The notes: generated by a model not told the origin, from the sequence alone. Counted from the first letter of the stretch, positions 24,971 through 37,836 are shown. The stretch: DNA of 64,000 bases from Ailanthus altissimus (GCA_946807835.1 OX327706.1:25595001-25659000); one strand, 5' to 3'. Numbers and translations: made by a program.

Positions 24971-25531
24971 ATGAACACGAATCTCCTTCAAACTCTAGCT
25001 TCAAAATCACCACTATCATCCGTCCCCATCCCCTTAAAATCTTCAGCTGCCACGACACAAACCCAATATCTTTTACTAAACAGATACCATGCACCATCAA
25101 TCAGAATCAGCCCCGTCAACAGCACCAGCGGTAGCAGTAGCAGCAGCAGCAACACTGGCGGAAACAGTGCTCCAGAGCCAGTTCCTCCACCAATAACACC
25201 GCCAGACACGCTGGAAATACGGTTCCGGAGACGCTCCAGAAGACAAAAACAGAAGAGAGAAGAGAGCGTAAGGGATAAACAACCCACGAACATGCAAGCT
25301 TCAGCTAATACAACTCCCAAGAACTGGGAGGATATGAGCCTAACTGAGAAGGCAGTGGATCTTTACATGGGAGAAAAGGGTTTGCTCTTCTGGCTCAACA
25401 AGTTTGCTTACGCATCCATTTTTATCATGATTGGCGCTTGGATAATGTTCCGGTTCGTAGGGCCTTCGCTAAATCTTTACCAGTTGGATTCTGCTCCTCT
25501 CTCTCCTTCCTCCATATTCAAGGGTTCATGA
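24971..25531 (+). CDS. Predicted plastid single-pass membrane protein, unknown function
   Basis: Intronless, about 186 residues from the ATG at 24971. The N terminus is rich in Ser/Thr/Ala with few acidic residues (MNTNLLQTLASKSPLSSVP), like a chloroplast transit peptide. A Pro-rich linker and a very basic stretch (RFRRRSRRQKQKREE) follow. The conserved-looking C-terminal domain is NWEDMSLTEKAVDLYMGEKG, then one hydrophobic helix (YASIFIMIGAWIMFRFVG), then LNLYQLDSAPLSP. An in-frame ATG at 24866 would add 35 residues; 24971 has the better initiation context and exposes the transit peptide. In Arabidopsis the gene next to ALKBH9B (At2g17972, from memory) is a small thylakoid membrane protein, and this may be its orthologue. 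The molecular function is unknown. Confidence 0.75.
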   Translation: MNTNLLQTLASKSPLSSVPIPLKSSAATTQTQYLLLNRYHAPSIRISPVNSTSGSSSSSSNTGGNSAPEPVPPPITPPDTLEIRFRRRSRRQKQKREESVRDKQPTNMQASANTTPKNWEDMSLTEKAVDLYMGEKGLLFWLNKFAYASIFIMIGAWIMFRFVGPSLNLYQLDSAPLSPSSIFKGS

Positions 25532-25995
25532 TTCATCCTCACTATTCAATTTTTGCCTGCTAAATTCTCCACTTTGTAGAAAAGTTTTGCATTATGTTAA
25601 GAAAAACAATAATAAGCTTTTTTTATTATGGCAACTCATGTGATAAGTCTGATTTCAAGTATATGCTGCAAACCGAAACCATACCAAATTATTTGCATAT
25701 CGACGCAAAAAAAATGAATACAGAACCAAATTGGGCGGGCAATGTATGAATAACACCACTGCAGTGAAAACATAACAAGCCTCACAATATTATGGAACTC
25801 ACATCACTCACAACTGCAATCTGAATGAAAGCTAAAATTTTTGGGACTGCAATATCAATATCATAGTCACAAATTTCTAAGATGACTAATGTATGGGAAT
25901 GGAAGAGGTCTAAGAAAATTTTCCACGTTCTTGGCCAGCATGGTACCTCAACTACCAGCAAACCCGCAGAATCTAAAGCCTTCATGGTCTTGCAA

Positions 25996-28900
25996 CTACA
26001 CTGCACCGACTGGCTGAGGCACTGTTTCCCTTTGAGTCTTACACCTGAAAAAAGAAAATTTTCCAACACTCAGGAACTCAATGATACAGAGGCTTGTAGT
26101 TATATAACTGAATCACTACAGATTAGTAAAGATCAAGGTCAATAAATGGGTAAAGAGCAGGGTTTAGGTAATGAAAATTTAATAGTGATAACAAATTTGC
26201 AGTTTGATTAGGAAAAAGAGAACATGGGAGGGGACCATAGTAGGAATAAAACTAATTTTATCGAGCTGTTAACTGTAAAAAGACATGCTAAAAGAGAAGA
26301 ATTTACATGGAACAGTCCCAATAGGACCACCAAATAGAAGTATGCCACTTGTTTAAAGTTTTCTCTCATTATCATCATCTTTGTTGTGATTAGTTTGCAA
26401 GTGTATTTGTCATGATTTTGTTGGATAACCGTATGGATGATGTGGTACACCCATCTCATGTAAGTTCCTCTCATGCTAAAAACTCGACTGGACTGAACTA
26501 AGTTCATTTCCAATGGTAACCAAGCTGATGTACATACTAAGGTTCTTAGTACTACAGCGTTAAGCAATCATAATCGAGAATGAGAAATCAATGGTATAAA
26601 GAAACAGCTCAAAACCCACATAAACAGGGAACAAGATCAGATGGAAATTTGTTTGACAGAGCAAATTGATTTTTAATTGGTCTGAGCTTCAGAAATTTGT
26701 TAAGGAAGCATGTATCAACAACCAAGCTTTCTTAACTCTGGGAAATACTCAGGACATATGACTTAGATAATTTCTAATTAAACCCAAATACTAACCTATT
26801 GCACTCCAATCGAGATGCATAATTATGATTATTGCAATTTGTGCACATCCAATCTCCATTACGCCACTGCTTTGCTCTGCCAAATGAAAACATGTGTGCA
26901 TATTAGAATATCATCAGGAAGGTATTCATCAAAATGCTTGCAACAGAGAGTCACTCTCCAGCTTTTGTTTCTTATAAACGAAGAAAAGAAGAAAAACCTT
27001 TGTACAATCTCTACTATTACAATATCCTCAAGAAACATATATATATGTAATGTAAACTTCAACAGATACCTAAATTTAGTTCATCATACACCAGCAAACA
27101 CAGAGAATGATGTATTTTATAACAGTTAATATACTTTGTTGAAATAGTACACAGAGCAAATACATGTTGAATAGGCCATCCTAAGAGCAAAATAAACCAT
27201 CAAATAATACAATCTCTTGCTTTCTTAAGTTATAAATTTATTTCTCCATCATGACTGCTCAGAGTTGGAAATCAACTAGAGTATCTAACAAGAAGAATCA
27301 AGAATGGAGAAAAACATCATTTTCATAGTTGGAGGAAAAAAAACCAATTTTATGATCTTAAAAGGGAATTGATATGTTTTTGCAAGATCAATGTGATGTG
27401 TATTTAAGTATACACAATCAAATTTACCCTTTTCCAATGAGAGCAGGCACTGTTGCTTGACATGGAAATGGGATAGGTGCTTGCCAATTTGGAGCCATGC
27501 CCGAGCTTACACCTGCAAATGGAGCATAGACTCCAGTTCTGATATCAACAGTAGGCCCTATCACTTGCTCAAATCTTGGATACAGTTTCTGCTGCCCATT
27601 TGCCAGTACATCCATCCCACGTGGGGAGGAGGGGTTATTAGTGTTAAACCATGCTCACATTATTACATTAGTCTAAAATACCAAAGCAGAAAGTGTACTC
27701 ACATGTCCTAGATTTAATCTCTTATTATCCCAATCATGAACAAACTCTTCTGATGCCAAACGCTTTGTTCCAAGTGTTGTGTACCCTGAAGAGGATAAAT
27801 AAATAACAGGAAAGTACAAATCAGTTACTGCTAATCGCTCCAGATGGACCTCAAAATAAAAGTACAAAAAGAATTACAGCCAACAATTGATTGCAAATCA
27901 TAACTCATGCCAACTGTTAACCAAACAATAGTTCCTAATACAAAGATTGGATCACAGGAAGAAACGAAATCAAGCATTTAAAAGAGCACTTGCATGGCGG
28001 CCATTACAAAGTACATGAATTTATGAATTATACAACTAAAATGGAGGGAAAAAGAACAGAGGAGAGAGAAATTGCAAATGCGAACAACTTTTTAGCATAA
28101 AAAATTCATGGAATTTTAGAAGCAAATATTATCCATCATAGCCACAAGTGATCCCACCACAATATGTGAGGAATCATGATGCAAAAAACGGTGGAGACAA
28201 ACAACAATCAGGTAGATTGACTAAACTTTCACATCAGTCTAAGCAAAGAGATGGAAATGGAAGATCAAACCACAAGAGTTAACCTTCCTATAAAATAGAC
28301 CAAATACAATCACAAATTAAGTTGAAAAAGAAATGATAAGCATTTTGCATTATGCATAACCAATGCAGTTGATGATGATAAAGCATCCTAAGCTAAGAGA
28401 GAGAATCAATAAATAATAAAACATAGATCTTAAAAGTAGCAACACCAATCAACATACATCATTAATCTATTTAAGCCACAAGCACATATTATTTTGCGTC
28501 AAAGATATGATAGGTGGACAAGTTGTTGTTACTTTGCGGACCAAGAACGAGAGGGTACCTGGGGGGAGGGGAGCATTGCATTTCTTGCACTGAAATTAGA
28601 ACCAAAACAGGATCAAATACAGAGTGTGATATAAAAACTTATAATCATCTTCAAGGGAGGAAAAAACAATGCTTATCAGGGAGGTATTTTCATACCTGTG
28701 CACGTGAAGAGTAATTATGGAAACCACAATTGCATATCCAGTCGCCATTGCGCCATCCTTTTGTAACTGGAGATGCTTGATTAGTAGGGTTCTCATATGG
28801 AAGTCCAGAATTATGGTTTCCAGCTGAAGGCCAAGAAGTGGCAGAGTTAACTCCATACTTCTCAGTCCCTCCTGATAACCAGTTGGAGCTAAAAGGAAAC

Positions 28901-30475
28901 TGATGGGCAGCACCATTGCCTCCTAGTCCAACGTTCACCTTTTGTTCCAGTCCTCCAGGGGCCCTGGCAAAATAATGTGAATAAGTTGGGAGAGTAGCTC
29001 CAGGCATTGCAATTGCTGGCAAAGCTGCTATCTCCTTTGGTTGCCCGCACTTTTTGCACTTTTCTCTTGATGCATAATTGTTGTTAGTGCAACCTATTGA
29101 TCCATTGCCAAACAAACCCAACCCACAACACAGCCACGAGGAAAAGGAAGCCAATTATACGCACACCAACCAGCCCATCCCATTCCAAATACACATAGAA
29201 AAAACACAAACAACTCAACCTAATTGGTTTCAAGATTCTAAACTCTCTTGCAAAAAAAAATACAAATAAAAGAAGCAATTCGTCGTGCCCAACACAATAC
29301 GAAAATATGAAGAATGAAAAACTGCAAACATATCAAAAGTTGCTATAAAAGTTCACAGAGCAGAGGAAAAATGAATATACTGAATATACAACTGATCACT
29401 TGCTTGTACCCTTCATAGTGGCAATGTGAGACTGAACCTCTTCATTCAACCTTACCAAGCTTAGCATCTGCTAATTGTATAGCATGTTTAGTATATATTG
29501 ATGTTTTAAGGTGTATTTTCATTTGTGTCCGAGCTCATTTCATATTTGGTTTTATCTGAACCAGTGAGCAAACCAAACTAAGACTTACACACCTAACATT
29601 ATTTGTTAGCCATCTGAAAATACAAGTATTCAACTCAGGAAAAAGTAAACCCCATTGTCATTGAAATAGGAAAAATGTAAAATGAATAAGTTACTTTAAG
29701 ATCTTCAACTGCGCTGAATCCCTTATATAGAACAACCAAACTTAGCCTATCATCTCAAAGTACCATGTAATAGAAAACTAAAATTCACCCTACTTCGCAA
29801 CAACCTCACTTGTCAAAACCTTAGTCAAGTGAATAACAGCATTCTCTCTCGCACGAGAAACCAAAAGGGTTTTGAGAAACAACCATGACATGCCAACAAG
29901 ATTATTTCAACTAATTTGAAAATAATTACTTGGGCATGCTACATTAAACCAATAACATGCAGCACCGCATAACATACAAGCAGATCCAACATTATCCACC
30001 ATTCAGCTGGTACTACCTAGTTTATGTAACGAAAGACGTCAAACTCCTTTCCAAAACTCTTAAACCCAAAACCCGTCAACAAATTAGCCAAACAGATGCT
30101 ACCTATAAGCCAAAATCACTTAACTAATCATTACTAGTATCCACATAAGGCATTCACTTCATAAATACAAAAAAATAAAATGTAAAAAGGAAGGGGGAAG
30201 GGGGAAAGAATCCCAAACTGAGTTCACAAATGCAACAAGTAAAAGAAAAAACCCATATAACTGAAAATTTAAAAAAAAATAATAATTGAGAGAGACAGAT
30301 ATGAGATACCGGTGCAGATCCAATCGCCAATACGAGGGAGCCACTTGGAGTCAGCTGGAGTTTTGGTATCGACTAAGAGGCGGGGTTGCTTGCACCTGTT
30401 GCAAAACGATCTAAACGCGTAGTTTCGATTCTTACAACCATTGCATTCCCAGTCTCCTTCTCTCCCTTCTCCCAT
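25996..30475 (-). CDS. RanBP2-type zinc-finger protein with four fingers
   Basis: Small Cys4 fingers of this type usually bind single-stranded RNA or ubiquitin. Exons (minus): 30475-30310, 29093-28696, 28589-28559, 27785-27703, 27591-27428, 26876-26796 and 26044-25996, giving about 323 residues in continuous phase. The acceptor of exon 5 (GGGCAG|CAG) is the least certain. Fingers: 1, GDWECNGCKNRNY..FCNRC (about 7-33); 2, GDWICTGCTNNNY..KCKKC (about 49-75, split by intron 1); 3, GDWICNCGFHNYSSRAQCKKC (about 172-194, split by intron 2); 4, GDWMCTNCNNHNY..ECNRCK (about 288-313, split by intron 6). Finger 3 has C-x-C instead of C-x2-C. The linkers are rich in Gly, Ser, Pro and Asn. Intron 1 is about 1.2 kb. 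The order next to ALKBH resembles Arabidopsis At2g17975 (from memory). Confidence 0.9.
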
Positions 30476-30639
30476 ATTATTATACAGTCAACGCCCCCCA
30501 CTTCCCTCGTGTCGTCTGCGTTTGTAAATGTTTGATTTGTTTGTATTCCTTTCAGTCTCGCTCGCTCAGTCGGTCGGTCGAGACGACGAGAGCTGGGTGG
30601 AACTTGGGAGTTCGAGGGGGGGGGATTCATTAGTATCAA

Positions 30640-31714
30640 TCAACTTCATATTGGCCCGGTTTTACAAAGTCTGGCCTGCAAATTCAACCAACCAAACTGT
30701 CACTGGATTCAAGAAAACCAATAGTTACTAAATACACCCCACGCTTTCTTCTATCCCCCTCAACTTTAAAAAAAAAATTAAACATGCTCTCGTTTCGGTT
30801 CTTTTCAATCATTGGGTGCTGTAACTTAAGGTAAGGGGCGACATAGAGATTGAAATCAATGAGTCTTCTTGGGCCAACCAGGATATTGAATTTTAAAATT
30901 AGAATGAATAACTGTTCTAAAATATTTGTCTCCAAATCACGAGCTACTTCCCTAGGTTTTTGAGTGTTTGTTAACACTATTTACTGTCTTTTATTCTTTT
31001 TTTTAAAATAAATATTACTATATTTTACTTTTTTATCTATTATTATTATTTAATCTGTTACCAATAATTATTAGTCCAGATTACTCACAGTCACAGGGTG
31101 AAATGTGTTTTTAGAGTTAAAACTGTGTTTCGTTTGTGAAATGAGCTATTAACTGTTTTGGGTCTACAAGAAAAAAAAAGATTTAAAGCCCATTTGCTTA
31201 AAACCCAAAGCAAGTTTTATTTCTCTTTAAATTACCGTAAAAAATTAAAAAAATGAAAAAAAAAAAAGAGGACAAAAATTTTGCTTTCAGAGACCCGTCA
31301 CTGCCGAGAGGAAAGTGGCAAGTATGTCAACATTTTCATGACCATTTTTATTCAATTCTTTAATTTTATGCTTATTTAAATATGATTTTGAAATAATGTG
31401 ATGTGAATTATATTTTAAAGATGATTTGAATTTTAGAGTATTTGAATTTTTTTAATTGGAGAGAATTTTAATTTTTTAATGTTTTAGCGAGAGAGAGTTA
31501 GAGTACGAGAGTGTATATGAGCTTTTAGGGTAAAATTTAGGAATAATAATATATTTGTTTTTAGAGTTTAATTTAAAAGATAATTTTATCCTAATGAGAT
31601 GCAGAATATCAAATTTTGTTCCAATCCGATAGATTTTTTTATTAGTTTAAATAGAAAAATGATACTTTAGTAAATTATACATTTAAATTTAAATTAACAT
31701 TAACACCTTAAAAA
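30640..31714. other. AT-rich intergenic sequence upstream of the zinc-finger gene
   Basis: The region just beyond the start contains pyrimidine-rich sequence and probably the 5' UTR and promoter. Further out nothing is recognised apart from homopolymer runs. Confidence 0.5.
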
Positions 31715-32140
31715 AAGACAATTGGCCACCAATCACTACACGCCGTCAATAATTGGTGTCGAATTGACTCAAAAATGATATTATCGAACTTAAAATTTTA
31801 AAATCTATATAATTGTAAAATATTTTATAAAAAAAAATTAATAAATTAACAAAAATATGTCAAAAGTAGAGAAAATGGTGACGGTCATCTTAACACCATC
31901 GTTTGCGTTGCCACCATTAAAGTCATTGACCAGTGGTCTAATGGTAATGGCAATAACCTTCACTTGCAACTACTTTTGACACATCTCTAGTGCTCTTTTA
32001 ACAAAAAAAAAAAATCTCTCATAATATAGATTATAAAATTTTAAAATCTGATAGTATCAATTTGGCATTAGTCATCAGCGGTCAACCAACATAGTGGCTG
32101 CCACCCATGGTCGAACTAGTCATTGATTACCCTTTTTTAA
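31715..32140. mobile_element. Foldback element, about 0.43 kb
   Basis: The left arm (about 31718-31872) and right arm (about 31970-32135) are inverted copies. Both read outside-in through an AAATTTTA.AATCTATAT block and end at TGTCAAAAGTAG. About 100 bp of unique GC-richer sequence (ATGGTGACGGTCATC...) lies between them. The structure suggests a non-autonomous DNA transposon or foldback repeat. Confidence 0.6.
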
Positions 32141-33109
32141 GATTTTATATTTTTAAAATATTTAATTTATTTTAAGAATGCTTTGTTAAAATTTAATCTA
32201 ATTATACTAATTTGATTTACTTATTATATTTATATATCATACTAATTAGTAAAAATAATTAATGAATTTTGATTGTATATTAATTTAAGTTTAACTATCT
32301 ATTTTAAATATATTGTGTTATATTTATTTAATTAAGTAATAATTAAATGTTAAATGTTATATTAATAACATGATAATCATATAAATTATTATTTTATTTA
32401 ATTAAATTATATTAAACAAATAAATGAGATTGTGTCACGTGTTCACTGATAGTTAATAATGGATGATATTTTGTCACGTATCCAGAGTTTAATACATTAT
32501 ATACTTAAATTTAAAGGCAAATAAGTCAATTGAACTACAAAAGAGTATATTTTATTTAAATTAATAGAAAATTTAATGAATTATGATAAAATTAGATATT
32601 TTGTATCTCAATAGGATAAAATTGTCTATTAGATCAAACTTTAAAGATAAAGATATCCTTATTCCTAGTATTTACTTATCAAATTAAATTATTTTTAAAT
32701 TATATATATTTGTTGGGGTGTTGGATTCAATGAAAAAAAAAAAGATTTAGGTTTTGAAAAATCATAACCCTTTGATCGATTCAATTATGGAATCATAAAA
32801 AATCATTACTTTCGTCGCTACATAGTCTTTTTTTCTTCTATTGTATATGAAGGAAATAATTAATTTATGTTTATGAAGAAGAAGCCTCAATAAAAATTCA
32901 AATTAACTCTCTATTTTCTAGTTTATTGTATGTCAAATTAACCCTCTATTTTCTTGTTTATTGTATGAATGAATGCAAAATTTATTTATTTATTTATTTT
33001 TATAAATAAAAAAAGACAACTAAAAACTAAGTTAAGTTTGTTTTGAATCCCCCTTTTAAATGATTCAATCGAATCGACTCAATAATCTTACACTTCTTCG
33101 AGTACTAAT
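32141..33109. other. AT-rich intergenic sequence
   Basis: Contains a short direct duplication near 32903-32966 (CAAATTAACYCTCTATTTTC twice). Otherwise featureless. Confidence 0.55.
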
Positions 33110-34560
33110 TTAGGCTTAATTTTGAATTTTATTGCATCATTAGCCTAATTTATTATTATTATTGTCATTTTAGGACTCGTAGGAGATTGACGAAAAAATT
33201 TAGACCTCAAGACACAAAGCTCACATCGACTTTGACGAGTTGGTACGTGTATAACTTGTCATGATAACATTTTATTTATTAGATTTTTATTTAAAAATAT
33301 TAATTTGAGTATTAATTTTTATTTTGGTGAGTAATGTATTTTTTTCAAGGAGAAGATTTGCATACGTCACGTGTCTTAAAAATATATTTTTAATTAGTAA
33401 TATCACTTTTTGTGAATGGGGTTTATATTTATATATTATTTTAATTCTTATATGAAATGTTTTATTTATTAGACATCATTTACAAAGTCCAAATAAGAAT
33501 GGTGAATATGTCTTTTATTTTACTTAATGATTAATTGCCATAGACTATACCATGTTTTATTTAAAGTATTTGTGTTACTTTGGGGGGAAAGCAATCATAT
33601 TACAATCTTGACTATTTGAATATTTGTGATTGAGATTATATGTCATTTATATCAATAAAAATTAGTTTAAATAGTTTACAAGAGTAAAAAATATAAAATA
33701 CAAGATAATGATATTCTATGAGTTTATTTTATATAAACAAAAGTACTTTTGAAATCATTGGATTGTACTATTTTTTATTGAATATAAAGATGAAATTTAA
33801 ATTTTGAGACCTGTATATACACACAGATAAGTTTTGAACTATGTGTATAAGCGTTTTATTCTTTAAAAATTTTTACTCTATGCATTCATAAAACGAGGAT
33901 ATGAACAATGAATTGTATGTTTAATGCTCTGCTCGATAAGTATTTAGGGTATAACGAAATTTTTCCTAGTACTAATTTAGCGTAAGATTTTAGAAAAATA
34001 ATTAATTTTTATAATATATATTTCATATGAACTAATTTATGAAAATCTTTTACGATATCATGTTAGATTTTACGAATTTTTATATTAGCACAAATAAAAT
34101 GAAATTTAATGGTTTTTATAAAATTTTAAAATATTTATATCATATATATTAAGAGTGGTATCTACAATATAAATGTTTATTATTATTATTTTTTATTTAA
34201 ACTATTCCATTCTTTAGTTTTGCAAAAACCTCAACCCCTTTCACTTCTTTCTCATTAAGAAAATTGTAAACTTCTTCAATTTCATGATTAGTTGATGTGG
34301 GTTATATGATGGTACTCTGAGTTGTCTTGTGAGTCATGTGGAATTTATAGATTTTTTTTTTAATCATTTTTAGACCTATAATAATTTATTATATTAGACT
34401 TTGGTTGTATTTTATTATTTAGGGCATTTGATATCATAATATTATTAATGTTATCAACATTGTCCTAGATACCTAAAATATATTAATGAATAAGTTATCT
34501 TCATGTGATAACAATAATTGTGTATTGTGTATTATGGATAAGACATAAAAAGTTTGGAAT
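33110..34560 (+). mobile_element. Second, fragmentary copy of the MULE, split by an insert
   Basis: Positions 33160-33246 align with 16276-16365 of the complete MULE (TTTTAGGAC.CGTA, then ATTTAGRCC.YAAG, then CATCGA.TTT). Positions 34319-34510 align with 16362-16530 (CTATAATAATTTATTRTATT, then GGGCATTT.ATRYCATAAT). The two parts are adjacent in the complete element but about 1.07 kb apart here, so sequence was inserted. No coding motif survives. Confidence 0.65.
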
Positions 34561-35344
34561 AGAAAGTTGAAAGTATAATTGCTTCTACTAAATTTATAAA
34601 AATACTATATTTTAAATGGTTTAAAAATATTCATAAAATATGAGAAATTTTATAAAAAATTTGGTAAAATTTCTATTGTTGTGAGAATATATAAATATTC
34701 ACATAATAATCGTCGTGATCGACTCTAAAATTTATAAAATAATTGCAATGTGGGTTATTTCATTTTTTCCTAAGTTTAAAACATGTTTTTAAATTGAAAC
34801 CCTATTCCATTATATCTACTATTTAAAAAAAAGTAGTTATGAGTTAGCAATTTTCATAATATAGATAAAAAATTTTGGGAATAACACCCATAATTTTTAA
34901 CAATTTTCTAATTTAGTCCCCGAACAAATCTCGAAACTATTATAACAAATACTTCAAAAATAGAAAAAAAAAATCCTTGTCACTTTAATTTCATAATATA
35001 TCTCTCCATTTTTCATTACAAATTGAAAATCAAACACTCAATTTCATTACACAGTTAAACACTCATTATCCTAACTTTTCGTTGGCATTAACGCATATTG
35101 AACCATCTCAAAGCGCCAGCGCCAGCATAGCGGGGGAAGTTGTAGCGGCAACAAAAACAATGTTTCAATTTTACATTTTGATCAAATTATGTGGTAAGTT
35201 TCAAATATATACCATTTGTATTAATAATAATTTATTTTTCAGATATAGTTAAAATTGAGGGATCTTATCTTTTTAGCCACTATTCAATTTGTTAACTTTT
35301 TTAACCAATCAAATTAATTTTGGACATATTTACTCCCAAAGCAT
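34561..35344. other. AT-rich intergenic sequence
   Basis: No gene signal is seen. Confidence 0.55.

Positions 35345-35376
<32 letters not shown>
35345..35376. repeat. CT/GA microsatellite
   Basis: CT repeat interrupted by one G. Confidence 0.95.
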
Positions 35377-35509
35377 AAAACTCTCTTCTCTCTTAAAACA
35401 TGAGATATATTTGGGGTGGCAACGGCAATGCAACAATGGCACGACGAGCGATGGTGAAAATTATTAATAAATATTTTTAAAATAAAGTGTTGAGTTTTGA
35501 TGCGATAAA

Positions 35510-35640
35510 AACCTACCATGCCATGACGCAATATGACTTATTGTGTCATGTACACGACACAATAGGTTTCCGTCGCGTCAATTATATGTTGGGATAAGTC
35601 CTATCATGCCATGTAACTGCCGTAATAGGTTTCTATTCAA
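35510..35640. repeat. Short diverged direct repeat with a hairpin
   Basis: Two related units contain ACC/TCCTAYCATGCCATG and end in AATAGGTTTC. The first includes the inverted repeat TATTGTGTC...GACACAATA (35539-35547 and 35556-35564). The origin is unknown. Confidence 0.5.
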
Positions 35641-36103
35641 TCAATGTAATATATTTTTAATTTTTTTATTTTAATCTACACACCAGTTACACAATATATC
35701 TCATTTACACACAAAATTGTTTACAACAAATAAATATATATTTTAATCTAATTATTTCAAATCTATTTTTAATTTAAAAACTACATGTCCCAAGATTATA
35801 TTATAAAATAAATCATCAATGTATTTTCATCTTACTTTTTTGTTTATTTAGGCAAATGATTCTAGTGACTATTTCGTTAAAAAAAAAAAGTTTTGTATTT
35901 TTTTTTTTATAAATAAGAATGAAAAACTATATAGATTGAGTGTGTTTTCTTTTATTGGTGAACTAATATATATATATATACACGAAGAGAGTATTTTGGT
36001 TCAAAAATGATTTATTTAGCTTAAAAAGTTAAAATGGTGGTTAAAAAAGTTAAGGCTTCCCAATTTTAGCTATTTTTAAAAAATTTCTTTGATAATTTAG
36101 TTA
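35641..36103. other. AT-rich intergenic sequence
   Basis: Nothing recognised. Confidence 0.55.
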
Positions 36104-36271
36104 AGAGTAATACTAAGCATTTAAAATTGGATCTTAAAAGGTGACATGTTAAGCAAATATTATGTATAATAAATAATTTTAGAATTTACACTATTTTATC
36201 ACTTAATATGTACTTACCACATTATTTTTTTAAATATAATTTGATGCAATTTGAAATGTTTATCATTACTC
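36104..36271. mobile_element. hAT-like MITE with 8-bp target-site duplication
   Basis: About 30-bp terminal inverted repeats start AGAGTAATACTAAGCATTT on the left, and AGAGTAATGATAAACATTT as the reverse complement of the right end. The element is flanked on both sides by TTTAGTTA (36096-36103 and 36272-36279), an 8-bp duplication as made by hAT transposases. It is related in end sequence to 9667-9830. Confidence 0.8.
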
Positions 36272-37836
36272 TTTAGTTATACATTATGAAAATTAAAAAT
36301 TAAAAATGGAGATGATAAAGTTAGGGTCTAAATAGAAAATATGAGATTTTAAGCAAAAAATAAATTAGATTATGGTTGGACGATTTTTTTTAATGTATTT
36401 CGTACGCCAAAAAGAAAATAAATTTTTTGAATGTTTGTACTAAAAAAAGTAAGAAAAAAATGATAAGAGTAAAGTTGGTAGCTAGTTTCACCGTTATTAA
36501 ATTGCAATGCGAGCTACGCCATTTATTCAGTGAAGGCCGATGAAGTTGTCAAACCAAAACAAGAGAAAGTAACTCGACCAAGTTTTCAAATCATATTGAA
36601 AGAAAGCTTTTAAAAGTAAGGATTTTAAGCACAAGCTATATTATTTCATTTCAAGTGGACAGTTTTATGGACTTGATGTCCGATTGTCTAACCCTATCTT
36701 TCAAGTTTCGTAAGTAATTAAAATTAGGTGGTACCTTATTCTATTCCCTTATCTTTAGTTAGGAATAACGGTTTGGTAAGATGAATGTCCTTCGCCCAAT
36801 GCACCTATTTTGTCCTTTTTATTTAATTTACTTTCTGTAAATTTGTTTATTTCATATTTATTATTTATTATTTTATAATATTAGTATCATTTTTTATTTG
36901 CAATTATATTTTTAAAAGTTATTTATTATTGTATTCTTTTATTTTTAATTTTTTTTTATTATTTGTGATATTTTGTTAAGTTTAAAATCTTGTATTTGTA
37001 ATTTGTAATTTTTTAAGTTGTTTATATGTATTTTTTTATTGTTGGAAATGTGAACACATTCGGATGTGGTTGTGGCCCCCTTTGTTTTGTCATTATTCAG
37101 GCAGTATCCCACCAACTCTTCTCTCGGAATCAAACTCTTAATGAGTGTTTTATTAGTGCATTCTTTAATATTTGTAGTGCAACTTCAAGACAAATGCGTT
37201 TTCATTATTCTTATTCTTAACCCACCAAATTCCCATTTCAATCATGACTCCTCAGTAAGTTAGAAAATGCAATCAACAGTCGATTAATGCAGATAATTCA
37301 TAGACTTGTTTGCATACATTAATCCAAGATTTGTCTATTCTAAAATCGTTTTATTTTAATTTTACTAACATATTTTATTAGATTATTAATTTTAATAGAG
37401 AAATTTATATTGCAAATTGTATTATTCGCCACTATATGCCGACCATCACTTACATAGCAAATATCCATTTCCCATTAATTATAGTTTTTTAATAAATAGG
37501 TGCATACTATATATATATATATATATATATATTGCCACAAGATTACAGAAACATAAATATTATTTTGTCTGCCATGTATCTATGCTCAAATTAAATTGAT
37601 TCATATTCTCCATGATAGATCGCACATTTAACGATTCAAAGGTCCAAAGTTTCTTAATTAAATCCCAAATCAATTATGCAGCTTCATCACCGGCTGATCA
37701 TGCAATTAACACAACATAAAGCCAACGTTAATACTTTATTTTTATTGTCACGAAGAATAATATTCTTGTATTATATATTAATCCCTGTCACCTTCTTCAT
37801 TGTAGTTTGGACCAACAAAAATCACTCCCAGAGAAA
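36272..37836. other. Upstream region of CCD7
   Basis: AT-rich with an AT dinucleotide run at 37508-37532. A plus-strand frame upstream of the preferred CCD7 start (from 37807) is in phase with it and would add 10 residues. No specific regulatory motif is claimed. Confidence 0.5.

Noticed and set aside
26208..26567. 119-codon minus-strand frame in the zinc-finger locus
   Set aside because: Falls in intron 6 of the RanBP2 gene, with no similarity or conserved start.
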